Below, one piece after another: positions 1-7,950 of a stretch of 62,999 bases of DNA. Every line of letters begins with the position of its first letter. The first letter of the stretch is position 1. This stretch comes from Acidobacteriota bacterium (lineage in GTDB: Bacteria; Actinomycetota; Actinomycetes; Actinomycetales; Microbacteriaceae), in the NCBI GenBank assembly GCA_019352055.1, contig JABBOB010000003.1:48798-111796 (forward strand). Reading direction: 5' to 3'. A program made the position numbers and the translations under genes. Under the pieces are notes generated by a model. The model was not told the DNA's origin, did no database searches, and saw only the letters and a program-made list of their open reading frames with translations.

Positions 1-327
1 GGCGTGCGCGGCACCCGGCCGGCCGTCGAGGGCACCGCGCAGGTGGGGTCGCGCCTCGTGGCCGCGCCCGGGGCGTGGGGCCCGGCCGGCGTCGCCCTCC
101 GCTACGTCTGGACGCGCGACGGCGCCCCGATCCCGGACGCGACCGGACCCGCATACGTCCCCTCGGCCGCCGACGCCGGTACGTCCGTCGCCATCACCGT
201 GACGGGCAGCCGGCTCGGCGCCCCGCCCCTCACCATGACCAGCCCCGCGGTGAGCGTCGCCGCTGCTCCCACGGCGCCGTTGGAGACCGACCTGCCGCCC
301 GCGCCCGCGCTCCCCTTCGAACCGTGA
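1..327 (+). CDS. C-terminal fragment of an Ig-like repeat protein (5' end outside window)
   Basis: The reading frame is open from base 1, so the true start lies upstream. The visible 108 residues form one bacterial Ig-like module: a GTWGPAG-type turn, YVWTRDGAPIPDATG, then a DAGTSVAITVTG strand. This kind of module recurs in secreted Microbacteriaceae proteins. A Pro/Ala-rich tail follows (LPPAPALPFEP). The stop overlaps the GTG of the next gene by 4 nt (GTGA), so the two are probably co-transcribed. The neighbour ends in the same type of module. The function of the missing N-terminal part cannot be judged. Confidence 0.7.
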   Translation, partial: GVRGTRPAVEGTAQVGSRLVAAPGAWGPAGVALRYVWTRDGAPIPDATGPAYVPSAADAGTSVAITVTGSRLGAPPLTMTSPAVSVAAAPTAPLETDLPPAPALPFEP

Positions 328-1370
328 CGGGTGCGCTGGGCCGGGCGGCCGCCGTCGCCGCGTGCGTCCTGACCGCCGTGCTCGTGCCGGACGCGGCCTT
401 CGCCGCCGTCGCGCCGAGCGACGGCGGAGATGTGTCGCGGAACCAGCAGTCGGACCTGCCGGTGATCGGCGACTTCGGGGTGGTCGCCGTGAACACCGGC
501 CTGCCGACGGAGACGAACCCGTTCCTGGCGTCCCAGCTCGCGTGGGCCGCGACGGCCTCCGGGGTCGGGCACTCGAAGGTCGACGTCTACCTCGCCTCCG
601 CGAACCCGGGACTGGCGGGCGCGTGGTGGCCGAGGGGCGACAGGACCAGGGCCGGGACGACGGTGCACTCGCCCTACGGCGCCTGCGTCGGCGAGCACGC
701 GACGACCGCCTGCGCCTGGGTGTACGGGAACTCGGTCGGGCGCGACGACCTGCACCGCGGGGTGACCGGCCCGGTCGGCACCTGGTGGATCGACGTCGAG
801 CAGGACAACACCTGGAGCTCGTCGACCACCCGCAACCGCGCCGTCGTCGAGGGGATGGTCGCGGGACTCCGCGCTGCGCGGAAGCGCGTCGGGATCTACG
901 CCCTGAGTGCGCAGTTCGCCCACATCCTCGGCAGGGCGCCCGCGTCGAGCACGATCGCCGGGCTGCCGGCCTGGGTCGCGGGCGCGAAGGACGAGACCGC
1001 TGCGCGGCACCGCTGCACCGGCGCGTCGCTCACCACGGGCCGCGTGACCCTCGTCCAGTGGGTCGACTTCGCCGTCCACGTGGACCACGACGTCGCCTGC
1101 GGCTCCCTCACCCAGCCGAGGCCGACGGTCGCAGGTCCGCTGCACGTCGGCCACCGGGTCACCGCGAAGGTCGGCACCTGGGGACCGGGTCCGGTGCACC
1201 GGACCTACCGCTGGACGCGGGACGGGCACCCCATCGCGAGGGCGACGCACAGCAGCTACACCCTGCAGAAGGCCGACCGGCACCACCGGATCGGTGTGAC
1301 GGTCACCGGCACCGAGGTCGGCTACAGCACGGCCGTGCAGCGCAGCACCACGCACCGCATCGCCTCCTGA
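324..1370 (+). CDS. Exported GH25-like TIM-barrel protein with C-terminal Ig-like module
   Basis: A protein of 348 aa from GTG 324, chosen because it overlaps the preceding stop and places a signal peptide first (hydrophobic stretch about residues 7-27, ending AAFA-AV). The central region (about 45-265) has features of a glycosidase-type barrel: VAVNTG, a long YLASANPG segment, the acidic strand end WWIDVEQDNTW, and GIYALSAQF, ending in a LVQWVDFAVHVDHDVACG segment. The last 80 residues repeat the Ig-like fold seen upstream (YRWTRDGHPIARATH). A role on cell-wall or other polysaccharide is inferred; catalysis is unproven. Confidence 0.7.
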   Translation: MTGALGRAAAVAACVLTAVLVPDAAFAAVAPSDGGDVSRNQQSDLPVIGDFGVVAVNTGLPTETNPFLASQLAWAATASGVGHSKVDVYLASANPGLAGAWWPRGDRTRAGTTVHSPYGACVGEHATTACAWVYGNSVGRDDLHRGVTGPVGTWWIDVEQDNTWSSSTTRNRAVVEGMVAGLRAARKRVGIYALSAQFAHILGRAPASSTIAGLPAWVAGAKDETAARHRCTGASLTTGRVTLVQWVDFAVHVDHDVACGSLTQPRPTVAGPLHVGHRVTAKVGTWGPGPVHRTYRWTRDGHPIARATHSSYTLQKADRHHRIGVTVTGTEVGYSTAVQRSTTHRIAS

Positions 1371-1406
1371 CGCCGGCGCCGAAAGGCGCTCGAAACATGC
1401 GGCGGA

Positions 1407-1412
1407 CAGACT
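1407..1412 (+). promoter_or_regulatory. Leaderless-type -10 hexamer
   Basis: CAGACT, 6 nt, then ATG 1419 of the amidohydrolase gene. Confidence 0.45.
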
Positions 1413-1418
1413 GGCGGG

Positions 1419-2783
1419 ATGAGCCTGCTCGTCGTGAACGCCCGCCTCATCACCCTGGCCGGGCAGGGCTCCGGGCCCATCGACCGGGGCTGGATGCGCG
1501 TCGAGGACGGTCGCATCGCGGCGATCGGCGGCGGTGAGCCGCCCGAGGTCGGCGGCGCCGAGGTGCTGGACGTCGCGGGGGCCTTCGTCGCGCCGGGCTT
1601 CGTCTCGGCCCACAGCCACCTGTTCACGAGCGGGGCGCGGGGTCTCGGCGTCGACGCGACGCTGTACGGCTGGTGCGACTCGATGCTCGGGCTCATGAGC
1701 CACGCCTCCCCCGAGGACTACTACTGGTCGTCCCTGCACGGCTCGCTCGACTTCATCGCGAACGGCACGACGACCGCGTTCGACTTCACGGATCCGCGTA
1801 TCCCGTGGGAGCCGATGGTCGACGGGCGGAAGACGGGCGCGGGCCGCCTGCGGCCGGTCGAGCAGCAGCTGCGGCAGATCGACGCGAAGCGCGACAGCGG
1901 CATCCGGTTCATCAACGCCGCCAGCCTCGACGACGCGATCGGCTCCGACGACGAGGTGCTCGACCGCTTCGGCCTGATGGTGGACCACTGCCGATCCCTC
2001 GACCAGGACTTCTGCCTCGGCGCCGCGATCATGGGCGCCGTCCAGTGGTCGCCGCGGGAGAACGCCGCCGAGCTGGAGGTCGCGGCGATGCGCCGCTACG
2101 GCGTGATCAACGAGGCGCACTTCCTCGAGACGCGCCAGGAGGTCGAGCTGCAGCGCTCGAAGTTCGCCCGGTACCGCGACGCCGGCGCGCTCGAGCTGGG
2201 CCTGATCTTCGGGCACTTCATCCAGACGACGCCCGAGATCATCGCCGAGGCGGCCGCTGGCGGCGCGCGCATGTCCTGGCAACCGGCCTCCAACGGCCGG
2301 CTGGCCTCCGGCACCGCCGACATCGTCGGCATCAGGGAGGCGGGCATGCCGATCGGCATCGGCCTCGACGACCAGGCCTGCACCGACGTCTCCGACCCCT
2401 GGCAGAACATGCGGATGGGCATCTACTCGGTCCGGGCGGCGACCGGCGATCCACGCTCGGTGCTGCCGGAGGAGGTGCTGCGCATGGCGACGCTCGGCTC
2501 TGCGGAGGTGCTCGGCATCGCCGACCGGGTGGGCAGCCTCGAGGTCGGCAAGTTCGCGGACTTCCTCGTCGTCGACCCGAGGAAGCCGGACATGGGGCCG
2601 CTCTGGCACCCGGTCCGCAACTACGTGCTGTCGACGACCCTCCGGAACCTCACGCGGGTCTACATCGGCGGTGTCCTGGTGGCTGAGGACGGCGTCTCGA
2701 CGAACCCGCTCGCGCCGCGAGCCGTCGCCGAGGTCCACACCCGGATGCCCGCCGTCGCGGCGGAGTGGGGCCACCCGGCCTGA
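1419..2783 (+). CDS. Amidohydrolase family protein (cytosine deaminase/chlorohydrolase type)
   Basis: 454 aa, a usual length for metal-dependent hydrolases of the TrzN/AtzA/SsnA-like branch. The N-terminal beta-sandwich precedes the metal motif HSH (H65, H67). Further candidate ligands are the His of EAHFLET, the His of FGHFIQTT, and the Asp of GIGLDDQACTD. The C-terminal sandwich strand VGSLEVGKFADFLVVD is typical of the superfamily. It probably hydrolyses an amine, amide or halide on a heterocycle in the cytoplasm; the substrate is unknown. The stop abuts the convergent DUF4190-like gene without a gap. Confidence 0.88.
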   Translation: MSLLVVNARLITLAGQGSGPIDRGWMRVEDGRIAAIGGGEPPEVGGAEVLDVAGAFVAPGFVSAHSHLFTSGARGLGVDATLYGWCDSMLGLMSHASPEDYYWSSLHGSLDFIANGTTTAFDFTDPRIPWEPMVDGRKTGAGRLRPVEQQLRQIDAKRDSGIRFINAASLDDAIGSDDEVLDRFGLMVDHCRSLDQDFCLGAAIMGAVQWSPRENAAELEVAAMRRYGVINEAHFLETRQEVELQRSKFARYRDAGALELGLIFGHFIQTTPEIIAEAAAGGARMSWQPASNGRLASGTADIVGIREAGMPIGIGLDDQACTDVSDPWQNMRMGIYSVRAATGDPRSVLPEEVLRMATLGSAEVLGIADRVGSLEVGKFADFLVVDPRKPDMGPLWHPVRNYVLSTTLRNLTRVYIGGVLVAEDGVSTNPLAPRAVAEVHTRMPAVAAEWGHPA

Positions 2784-3077
2784 TCACCAGACGACGCCGT
2801 ATCCCGTCGTCCAGAGCCAGATCGTCAGGAAGCCGAGCAGGAGGCCCACCAGGGCGGGGACGAAGCCGGATCGGCGGCTCGAGGTGCGCGCGAGCCCGAC
2901 GAGCCCGAACAGCACCGCGAGCATGATCGGCACGAAGCCGAGGACGAGCCCGATGAAGAGCGGGACGATCCCGACCGCGAGACCGACGAGGCCCAGCACC
3001 AGCGAGGCGACGGCGAGCCCGTTCGGGCGCGGGGCGTCCGGGTCGTGCACGACCCCGAGCACCCGCGACTGCGTCAC
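2784..3077 (-). CDS. Small DUF4190-like membrane protein
   Basis: 97 aa from GTG 3077, which overlaps the stop of the upstream glycosyltransferase by 4 nt (GTGA). After a short Pro-rich start (PDAPRPNGLAVASLVLG) there are two to three tightly packed hydrophobic segments rich in Gly/Val/Leu, the usual pattern of DUF4190 proteins (N-GLAVASLVLGLVGL...). It probably sits in the cytoplasmic membrane. No enzymatic motif is visible. Translational coupling suggests it is made with the glycosyltransferase. Confidence 0.7.
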   Translation of the reverse strand: MTQSRVLGVVHDPDAPRPNGLAVASLVLGLVGLAVGIVPLFIGLVLGFVPIMLAVLFGLVGLARTSSRRSGFVPALVGLLLGFLTIWLWTTGYGVVW

Positions 3078-3853
3078 GGGTGGAAGCGCTTCGGCAGGAG
3101 GCGCCCGAGCGGCCCGATGCCGAAGCCCGCGCCCACCAACCGTCCGGCACGGGTCTCGCGCAGACGATCGGCGTTCATCCGCATCGTGTGCCCGGTTCGG
3201 CCCAGCGCCGCCGCGAGCCTCGGGGCGGACGAGATCGCCCGCGTCGACACCGCCACGGCGAGGCGCGGCTCGAAGCGCACCCGCCGCGTGCGACCGAGCC
3301 GCATCGTGAGGTCGAGGTCGTCGTGCACGCTCGGGTCGGTGCGGTGCACCTCCGCGCGCACCTCCTCCCAGACCGCGCGGCGCATCGCGAAGTTCGAGCC
3401 GTGCAGCGGGATCTGCCCGAGCGCGATCCCGAAGAAGCCGTAGTAGACGCCGTGGTACCCGGCGGAGGCGACGATCCGCCGGGCCGGGCTGAGGTCCGCG
3501 AACACGCCGCGACCCGTGACCGCGGCGAGTGCGGGATCGACGGCGAACGCGCCGCGGATCTCGCGCAGCCAGTTCATGGGCGGCAAGGAGTCGGCGTCGA
3601 GGCGGGCGATCAGGTCGCCGGTCGCGAGGTCGTAGCCGCGCGCCGCCGCCGCAGCGATGCCCGGCATCTCCTGCGGGACCACGATCGCACCGGCCGCGCG
3701 GGCGACCAGCGCCGTCTCCCGGCTCGATCCGTTGTCCACGACGAGCACCTCGTGCGGCTGGACGTCCTGGCGCGCGAGCGCCTCGAGGCACAGGCCGAGG
3801 AACGGCGCTTCGTCGCGCACCGGAACGACCACGGAGATCCGAGGCGAGGTCAC
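3074..3853 (-). CDS. Family 2 glycosyltransferase
   Basis: 259 aa from GTG 3853, supported by a TTGAAT hexamer 6 nt upstream and by the start of the fold right after (ISVVVPVRDE). GT-A features in order: SVVVPVRDEAPFLG nucleotide-binding strand, EVLVVDNGSS, the DxD-like RLDADSLPP, and the acceptor-loop acidic pair SVHDDLDL. No transmembrane helix is visible, so it is probably cytoplasmic or membrane-associated. It transfers a sugar from a nucleotide-sugar donor to an unknown acceptor. A longer start at 3913 would run into the divergent NYN gene and adds no recognisable domain. Confidence 0.85.
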   Translation of the reverse strand: MTSPRISVVVPVRDEAPFLGLCLEALARQDVQPHEVLVVDNGSSRETALVARAAGAIVVPQEMPGIAAAAARGYDLATGDLIARLDADSLPPMNWLREIRGAFAVDPALAAVTGRGVFADLSPARRIVASAGYHGVYYGFFGIALGQIPLHGSNFAMRRAVWEEVRAEVHRTDPSVHDDLDLTMRLGRTRRVRFEPRLAVAVSTRAISSAPRLAAALGRTGHTMRMNADRLRETRAGRLVGAGFGIGPLGRLLPKRFHP

Positions 3854-3899
3854 GTCCTCATTCAACCCCGTGCGACGGGAGAATGGGGCACCAGAACCC

Positions 3900-4838
3900 T
3901 TGGAGGACCCCATCCCCGCATCTTCGGACGGCCGCGTCGCGGTCTACATCGACTTCGACAACATCGTCATCTCCCGCTACGACGAGGTGCACGGCCGTGG
4001 TGACTTCCAGCGCGATCGGCAGCGGGCCGCCGCCGGGTCCCTCAGCGAGGCCGAGTTCGCGGAGCGGCTCGAGTCCGCGACCGTCGACCTCGGCGCCGCG
4101 ATCGACTTCGCCTCCAGCTTCGGCACGCTCGTGCTCACCCGCGCATACGCCGACTGGTCGGCCCCGGTCAACGCCCGCTACCGAGGCCAGCTCGTCGGCC
4201 GCGCGGTGGATCTCGTGCAGCTGTTCCCCGCGGCGGCCTACGGCAAGAACGGTGCGGACATCCGGCTGGCCGTCGATGCGGTGGAGGACATGTTCCGCCT
4301 GCCGGACCTCACGCACGTCGTGATCGTCGCCGGCGACTCCGACTACATCGCGCTCGCGCAGCGGTGCAAGCGGCTCGGCCGCTACGTGATCGCGGTCGGC
4401 GTGGCCGGCTCGACGAGCCGCGCCCTGGCTGCGGCGTGCGACGAGCTCGTCACGTACGACGCGCTCCCGGGCGCCAAGCAGGTCGAGCCGGCCCAGCGGT
4501 CCGAGCCGAAGGCCAAGCGCCAGCAGCAGCGCCGCGCGAAGTCGCCCGAGCCCGAGCAGCCCGTCGTCGACGAGCAGGAGGAGGACGACGAGGAGGACCC
4601 GCAGACGGCCGCCACGGCGCTCCTGCAGCGCGCGCTGCAGCTCGGCCACGACCGCGGCGGGGACGATGCGGACTGGCTGCACAACTCGCAGGTGAAGGAG
4701 CAGATGAAGCGGCTCGACCCGTCGTTCAGCGAGCGTCGGCTCGGATACCGGTCGTTCTCCGACTTCCTCCGCTCGCGCGGCGACCTCGTCGAGCTCGACG
4801 AGAGCAGCACCGCGCGCCTCGTCCGGCTCTCCGGCTGA
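3900..4838 (+). CDS. NYN-domain (LabA/PIN-like) protein with C-terminal LOTUS/OST-HTH domain
   Basis: 312 aa from TTG 3900, chosen because family members start just before an (S/D)PIPA segment; GTG 3870 is the alternative. The NYN/PIN-like nuclease domain (about 15-185) shows the acidic strand ends VYIDFDNIV, NGADIRLAVDA and IVAGDSDY expected for metal-dependent RNases. A charged, low-complexity linker rich in Gln, Lys, Arg and Glu (about 200-250) leads to a LOTUS-like winged helix ending YRSFSDFLRSRGDLVEL. Family knowledge suggests an RNase or RNA-binding role; no substrate can be named. Confidence 0.85.
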   Translation: MEDPIPASSDGRVAVYIDFDNIVISRYDEVHGRGDFQRDRQRAAAGSLSEAEFAERLESATVDLGAAIDFASSFGTLVLTRAYADWSAPVNARYRGQLVGRAVDLVQLFPAAAYGKNGADIRLAVDAVEDMFRLPDLTHVVIVAGDSDYIALAQRCKRLGRYVIAVGVAGSTSRALAAACDELVTYDALPGAKQVEPAQRSEPKAKRQQQRRAKSPEPEQPVVDEQEEDDEEDPQTAATALLQRALQLGHDRGGDDADWLHNSQVKEQMKRLDPSFSERRLGYRSFSDFLRSRGDLVELDESSTARLVRLSG

Positions 4839-4848
4839 CCCGGCTCCT

Positions 4849-4879
4849 CGTCCTGCAGGACGCGAGGTCCTGCAGGACG
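4849..4879. terminator. Strong hairpin made of two copies of a 12-bp palindrome
   Basis: GTCCTGCAGGAC occurs at 4850-4861 and 4867-4878. Each copy is itself a palindrome; together they pair as a 12-13 bp stem with a GCGAG loop, 12 nt after the NYN stop. There is no T-tract. It may terminate transcription from either side. Confidence 0.5.
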
Positions 4880-5091
4880 GGGACCCGTTCGACCTCGATC
4901 TCGCCGCCGACCTCGCGGAGGTGCTCCCGAAGGTCCAGGCCGGATCGGCGGCACGCCGCGCCCGGTCGTCGCGAGACCCGCGAACGCGGTGCCCGGCGCG
5001 AGCGGGTGCAGCCCGGCGGGGCCGCAGCGCACCGCACGCCGACCCGGAGGCGGCCGTCCGCCACGTGCGCCCTCAACCCGTCGAGGTCCAT
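4853..5091 (-). CDS. Possible small hypothetical gene, perhaps frameshifted or decayed
   Basis: A minus-strand frame from ATG 5091 starts MDLDGLRAHVADGRLRV and later reads SGLDLREHLREVGGEIEVERV, which looks like real protein, with Cys residues that could form a zinc ribbon. The middle reads better in another frame (LAPGTAFAGLATTG), suggesting two compensating frameshifts. The frame then runs without a stop through the hairpin at 4850-4878 into the convergent NYN gene, ending only at 4726. It may be a decayed gene; the boundary given here is approximate. The rest of 4839-5174 holds nothing else I can recognise. Confidence 0.3.
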
Positions 5092-5162
5092 GCGCGCGAC
5101 ACGAGCGGCGTGCTCTCGAGGCGCGCTGCGCGGGCGGACCGGCGGACGGGGCCGCGCTCGGG

Positions 5163-5168
5163 CACGCT
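5163..5168 (+). promoter_or_regulatory. Leaderless-type -10 hexamer
   Basis: CACGCT, 6 nt, then ATG 5175 of the ABM-domain gene. Confidence 0.4.
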
Positions 5169-5174
5169 TGATGG

Positions 5175-5747
5175 ATGAGCGTCATCGAGCCGATCACCGT
5201 CTCCATCACCCGACGGGTGCCGCCCGCGCGCGCACGGGAGGCGCAGGCATGGGCGAAGAGCGGCCAGGACCTGCTGAACGGGATGCCCGGGTACCTCGGT
5301 TCCGGCTGGATCAGGCCCGATCCCGCCAGCGAGGACTGGCACATGCTCTACCGGTTCCAGGACGGCGAGACGCTCGCGGCCTGGGAGCGGTCGGCGGAAC
5401 GCAGCTGGTGGGTGGCGAGCGCCGCCGGGATCGCGGAGGACGCGAGGACCGAGCGGCGGACCGGCATCGAGGGCTGGTTCGACGACCCGAAGGACGTCGT
5501 GGTGGCCGACGCCCCACCCCCGGCTCCCCCGCGGTGGAAGCAGATGGTGAGCATCTTCGTCGTCTTCTACCCGCTGAGCCTCGCGCTGCAGTTCTTCGGC
5601 GCACCGGCGCTGGGCGGCCTGGAGCTGTGGCTGCGCGTACTGATCACGACCGCCGTGGCGACGCCGCTGATGACCTATCTGCTGCTGCCGCTCGTGACCA
5701 GGGCGCTCCGGCCGTGGCTGCTCGGCGGCGGGGTCAGGAGCCGCTGA
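5175..5747 (+). CDS. Antibiotic-biosynthesis-monooxygenase (ABM) domain membrane protein
   Basis: 190 aa. The first 95 residues form an ABM-type ferredoxin-like fold (ITVSITRRVPP, MPGYLGSGWIRP, WHMLYRFQDGETLAAWE), normally a small oxygenase or haem-handling barrel. Two hydrophobic helices follow (about 125-145 and 155-175), an arrangement known for membrane-attached ABM proteins of unknown role. The 3' end overlaps the convergent NERD gene by 14 nt, so antisense interference between the two is possible. Confidence 0.8.
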   Translation: MSVIEPITVSITRRVPPARAREAQAWAKSGQDLLNGMPGYLGSGWIRPDPASEDWHMLYRFQDGETLAAWERSAERSWWVASAAGIAEDARTERRTGIEGWFDDPKDVVVADAPPPAPPRWKQMVSIFVVFYPLSLALQFFGAPALGGLELWLRVLITTAVATPLMTYLLLPLVTRALRPWLLGGGVRSR

Positions 5748-6570
5748 GCAGCCCCAGCAGCCCGGGCAGCACCACACCGGCGGAACCGGCCGTGGTCAGC
5801 GCGAGCAGGCCGAGCGCCCACGCGAGTCGGACCCGCCAGGCCGATGCGACCTGCCGGGTGAGGCTCGAGAACGCCAGCAGCAGCTCGGGGCCCGCTTCGA
5901 ACGCCGGCAGCCAGGTCGCCGGGTCCTCGAACCGCGCGACGAGCGCGTCGACCTCCGCCGGCCGCAGCCGCTCGGGCTGGTTCCGGAGGAAGCGCCGCAG
6001 CTGCTCCGCCCGCAGCACGGTCACGAGCTTCGGCGAGTGCCGGACCCGCATCCGCTTCGCGCCGACGACGGCGATGATCGGGTGGACCGCGGGCGGGTCG
6101 GCGAGCACGCCGGCGACGATGCGGTCGACGCGGCGCGCCTCCGCCTCCGCCTTCTGCACGATCTGCCTGCTCGACCCGTTGACGAGCACCGTGCGGCCGG
6201 CGACCCACACCGAGGCGTCGACGTGGTGCTTCGTGTTCACGCTGAAGACGCCACCCGGGCCGACGACGAGGTGGTCGATGTCCGCGCCGTTCCGGCCGAC
6301 GGGCAGCGAGTGCAGCACCGTCCAGCCGGGCGGCAGCGTGCTGAGCCGCGAAGCGACGGCGCGTTCGCCCATCGCGCCGGTGTACCAGGCGCGTGCCTCC
6401 GGATCGACGGGGTCGCGCCCGACGAGCCGTTCCAGGCGGGTGCGCGGCCGCGCGGCGGCCTGGCGCAGCAGCACCTGCTCGAGCAGGGCCTGCGCCGGGA
6501 CCCGGTCCCGCATCGTGCCGGACGAGGCGACCGTGCCGGACGGCGCCGGGACGGGAACGAGCTGGGTCAT
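5734..6570 (-). CDS. NERD-domain (nuclease-related) protein with C-terminal membrane anchor
   Basis: 278 aa. The NERD core runs about 65-190: GAMGERAVASRL, VLHSLPVGRNGADIDHLVVGPGGVFSVNTKHH, then the Lys/Glu-rich helix QIVQKAEAEA. The acidic and Lys residues of the D-I-D-H...K motif match the predicted nuclease-like active site. Hydrophobic residues about 245-275 probably anchor the C-terminus in the membrane. The family is thought to process DNA, but enzymatic activity is rarely shown. Confidence 0.82.
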   Translation of the reverse strand: MTQLVPVPAPSGTVASSGTMRDRVPAQALLEQVLLRQAAARPRTRLERLVGRDPVDPEARAWYTGAMGERAVASRLSTLPPGWTVLHSLPVGRNGADIDHLVVGPGGVFSVNTKHHVDASVWVAGRTVLVNGSSRQIVQKAEAEARRVDRIVAGVLADPPAVHPIIAVVGAKRMRVRHSPKLVTVLRAEQLRRFLRNQPERLRPAEVDALVARFEDPATWLPAFEAGPELLLAFSSLTRQVASAWRVRLAWALGLLALTTAGSAGVVLPGLLGLLSGS

Positions 6571-6576
6571 CCTCCG

Positions 6577-6582
6577 ACCGTA
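6577..6582 (-). promoter_or_regulatory. Leaderless-type -10 hexamer
   Basis: TACGGT on the minus strand, 6 nt before ATG 6570 of the NERD gene; the spacer CGGAGG is SD-like but touches the start codon. Confidence 0.45.
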
Positions 6583-6593
6583 GGGAGGGCGCA

Positions 6594-6625
6594 GGGGCGC
6601 CCGGCAGACCCAGAGGGGGCGCCCC
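6594..6625 (-). terminator. Possible GC-rich terminator hairpin after arcA
   Basis: GGGGCGCCC (6594-6602) pairs with GGGCGCCCC (6617-6625) across a 14-nt loop, 34 nt downstream of the arginine deiminase stop. No T-tract follows. Confidence 0.35.
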
Positions 6626-6658
6626 GCAGGCGGGTGCTCCCCGGGAGGGGGCCGCGGC

Positions 6659-7921
6659 TCAGTAGTCGACGGGGTCGCGGAGCAGGGGGCAGGTCATGCA
6701 GTGGCCTCCCCCGCGGCCGCGGCCGAGCTCGGCGCCCCGGATGGTGAGGACCTCGACACCCGCCGCGGTCAGCAGGTCGTTCGTGCGGGTGTTCCGGTCG
6801 TAGGCGAACACGACGCCCGGGCGCACGGCCACGACGTTGTTCGCGCTGTCCCACTGCTGCCGCTCGGCGGCGAAGTCGTCGCCGCCCGTGTTCACGACCC
6901 GGAGCGCGTCGAGCTGCAGCGCCTTCCGCACCACCTCGAGGAACGGGTCCCGCTCGGGCACGACCCGCACGCCGCCGCCGTCCGTCGGCAGGAGGCTGAA
7001 CGGCGTGATGCCGTCGACGATCGCGCGGTAGACCGTGACGACGTCCTCGGCGGCGAAGGTGAGCACGGTGTCGAGGTGCATCGCGGCCCGGAGCTTCGGC
7101 ATCCCCGCGACGATCACGCGATCCGCCCTGCCGGTCGCGAACAGCGCCGCGGCGAGCTGGCCGATCGCCTGCCTGCTCGTCCGCTCGGACATGCCGACGA
7201 GCACGACCCCGCCGCCGACCGGCATGACGTCGCCGCCCTCGATCGTCGCCGCCCCCCAGGACTGCTCCGGGTCGCCCCAGAGCCGCTGTCGCTCGACGGT
7301 CGCGAAGTCCGGGTGGAAACGGTAGACCGCCTTCATCAGCAGGGTCTCGTCGCGCCGCGCGCCGAAGTACAGCGGGTTCAGCGTGTAGCCGTCGCCGATC
7401 CAGCAGGTGGTGTCCCGCGTGTAGAGCATGTTCGGCAGCGGCGGCATCAGGTAGTCGCTCGGCCTGCGATCGGGCCCGGTGGGGTGCAGGTAGGTGGGAC
7501 GGTCGGCGCCCGGCAGGTCCTCGACGCCCATCCCGCCGATGAGCAGCTCCGCGAGCCGCGCGTCCGGCAGCGACTGGAGGTGCGCCCGTGTCGGCTCGAC
7601 GAAGAGCGGACCGACCTCGTTCGGGACCACCTTGCGGTCGAGCAGCCAGTCGCGGGCGCCCGGGGAGGCGAGGGTCTCGGCGAGCACGGCGTGCAGCTCG
7701 AGCACCTCGACGTCCTCGCGGACGAGCGCGTCGACGAACGCGCGATGGTCGCGCTGCGCCTCCTCGACCCACAGCACGTCGTCGAAGAGCAGCTCCTCGC
7801 GGTTGCTCGGCGTCAGCCGCTCGTGGGCGAGCCCGGGCGCGCAGACGAGCACGCGGCGCAGCCGGCCGACCTCGGAGTGGGCGCCGAAGCGCTCCGCGGT
7901 GCGCGGTGTGCTCGGCGTCAT
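6659..7921 (-). CDS. arcA: Arginine deiminase
   Basis: 420 aa, close to the normal 405-420. It hydrolyses L-arginine to citrulline and ammonia. Visible family motifs are [18 protein letters not shown] at the start, [11 protein letters not shown] (substrate carboxylate and guanidinium binding), [19 protein letters not shown] with the catalytic His, and [15 protein letters not shown] carrying the nucleophile Cys408 near the C-terminus. The catabolic carbamoyltransferase, carbamate kinase and antiporter genes are absent nearby, so this copy stands alone. The upstream neighbour is the SGNH-GAF gene, 29 bp away. Confidence 0.95.
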   Translation of the reverse strand: MTPSTPRTAERFGAHSEVGRLRRVLVCAPGLAHERLTPSNREELLFDDVLWVEEAQRDHRAFVDALVREDVEVLELHAVLAETLASPGARDWLLDRKVVPNEVGPLFVEPTRAHLQSLPDARLAELLIGGMGVEDLPGADRPTYLHPTGPDRRPSDYLMPPLPNMLYTRDTTCWIGDGYTLNPLYFGARRDETLLMKAVYRFHPDFATVERQRLWGDPEQSWGAATIEGGDVMPVGGGVVLVGMSERTSRQAIGQLAAALFATGRADRVIVAGMPKLRAAMHLDTVLTFAAEDVVTVYRAIVDGITPFSLLPTDGGGVRVVPERDPFLEVVRKALQLDALRVVNTGGDDFAAERQQWDSANNVVAVRPGVVFAYDRNTRTNDLLTAAGVEVLTIRGAELGRGRGGGHCMTCPLLRDPVDY

Positions 7922-7927
7922 CGCCCC

Positions 7928-7933
7928 ACTCTG
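7928..7933 (-). promoter_or_regulatory. Leaderless-type -10 hexamer
   Basis: CAGAGT (minus strand), 6 nt before ATG 7921 of arcA, inside the 29-bp gap after the SGNH-GAF gene, so arcA may have its own promoter. Confidence 0.45.
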
Positions 7934-7950
7934 GCAGAGGGGCCGCGGTC

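Noticed and set aside
102..2774. Very long minus-strand open frame (890 codons) over the first genes
   Set aside because: It is antisense to two clear genes, extremely Arg/Gly/Asp-rich and without any domain; such frames arise from GC-rich third positions.
4921..5178. 85-codon plus-strand frame in the gap before the ABM gene
   Set aside because: Arg/Ala/Pro-rich with no recognisable segment; the minus-strand reading in the same place looks more protein-like.
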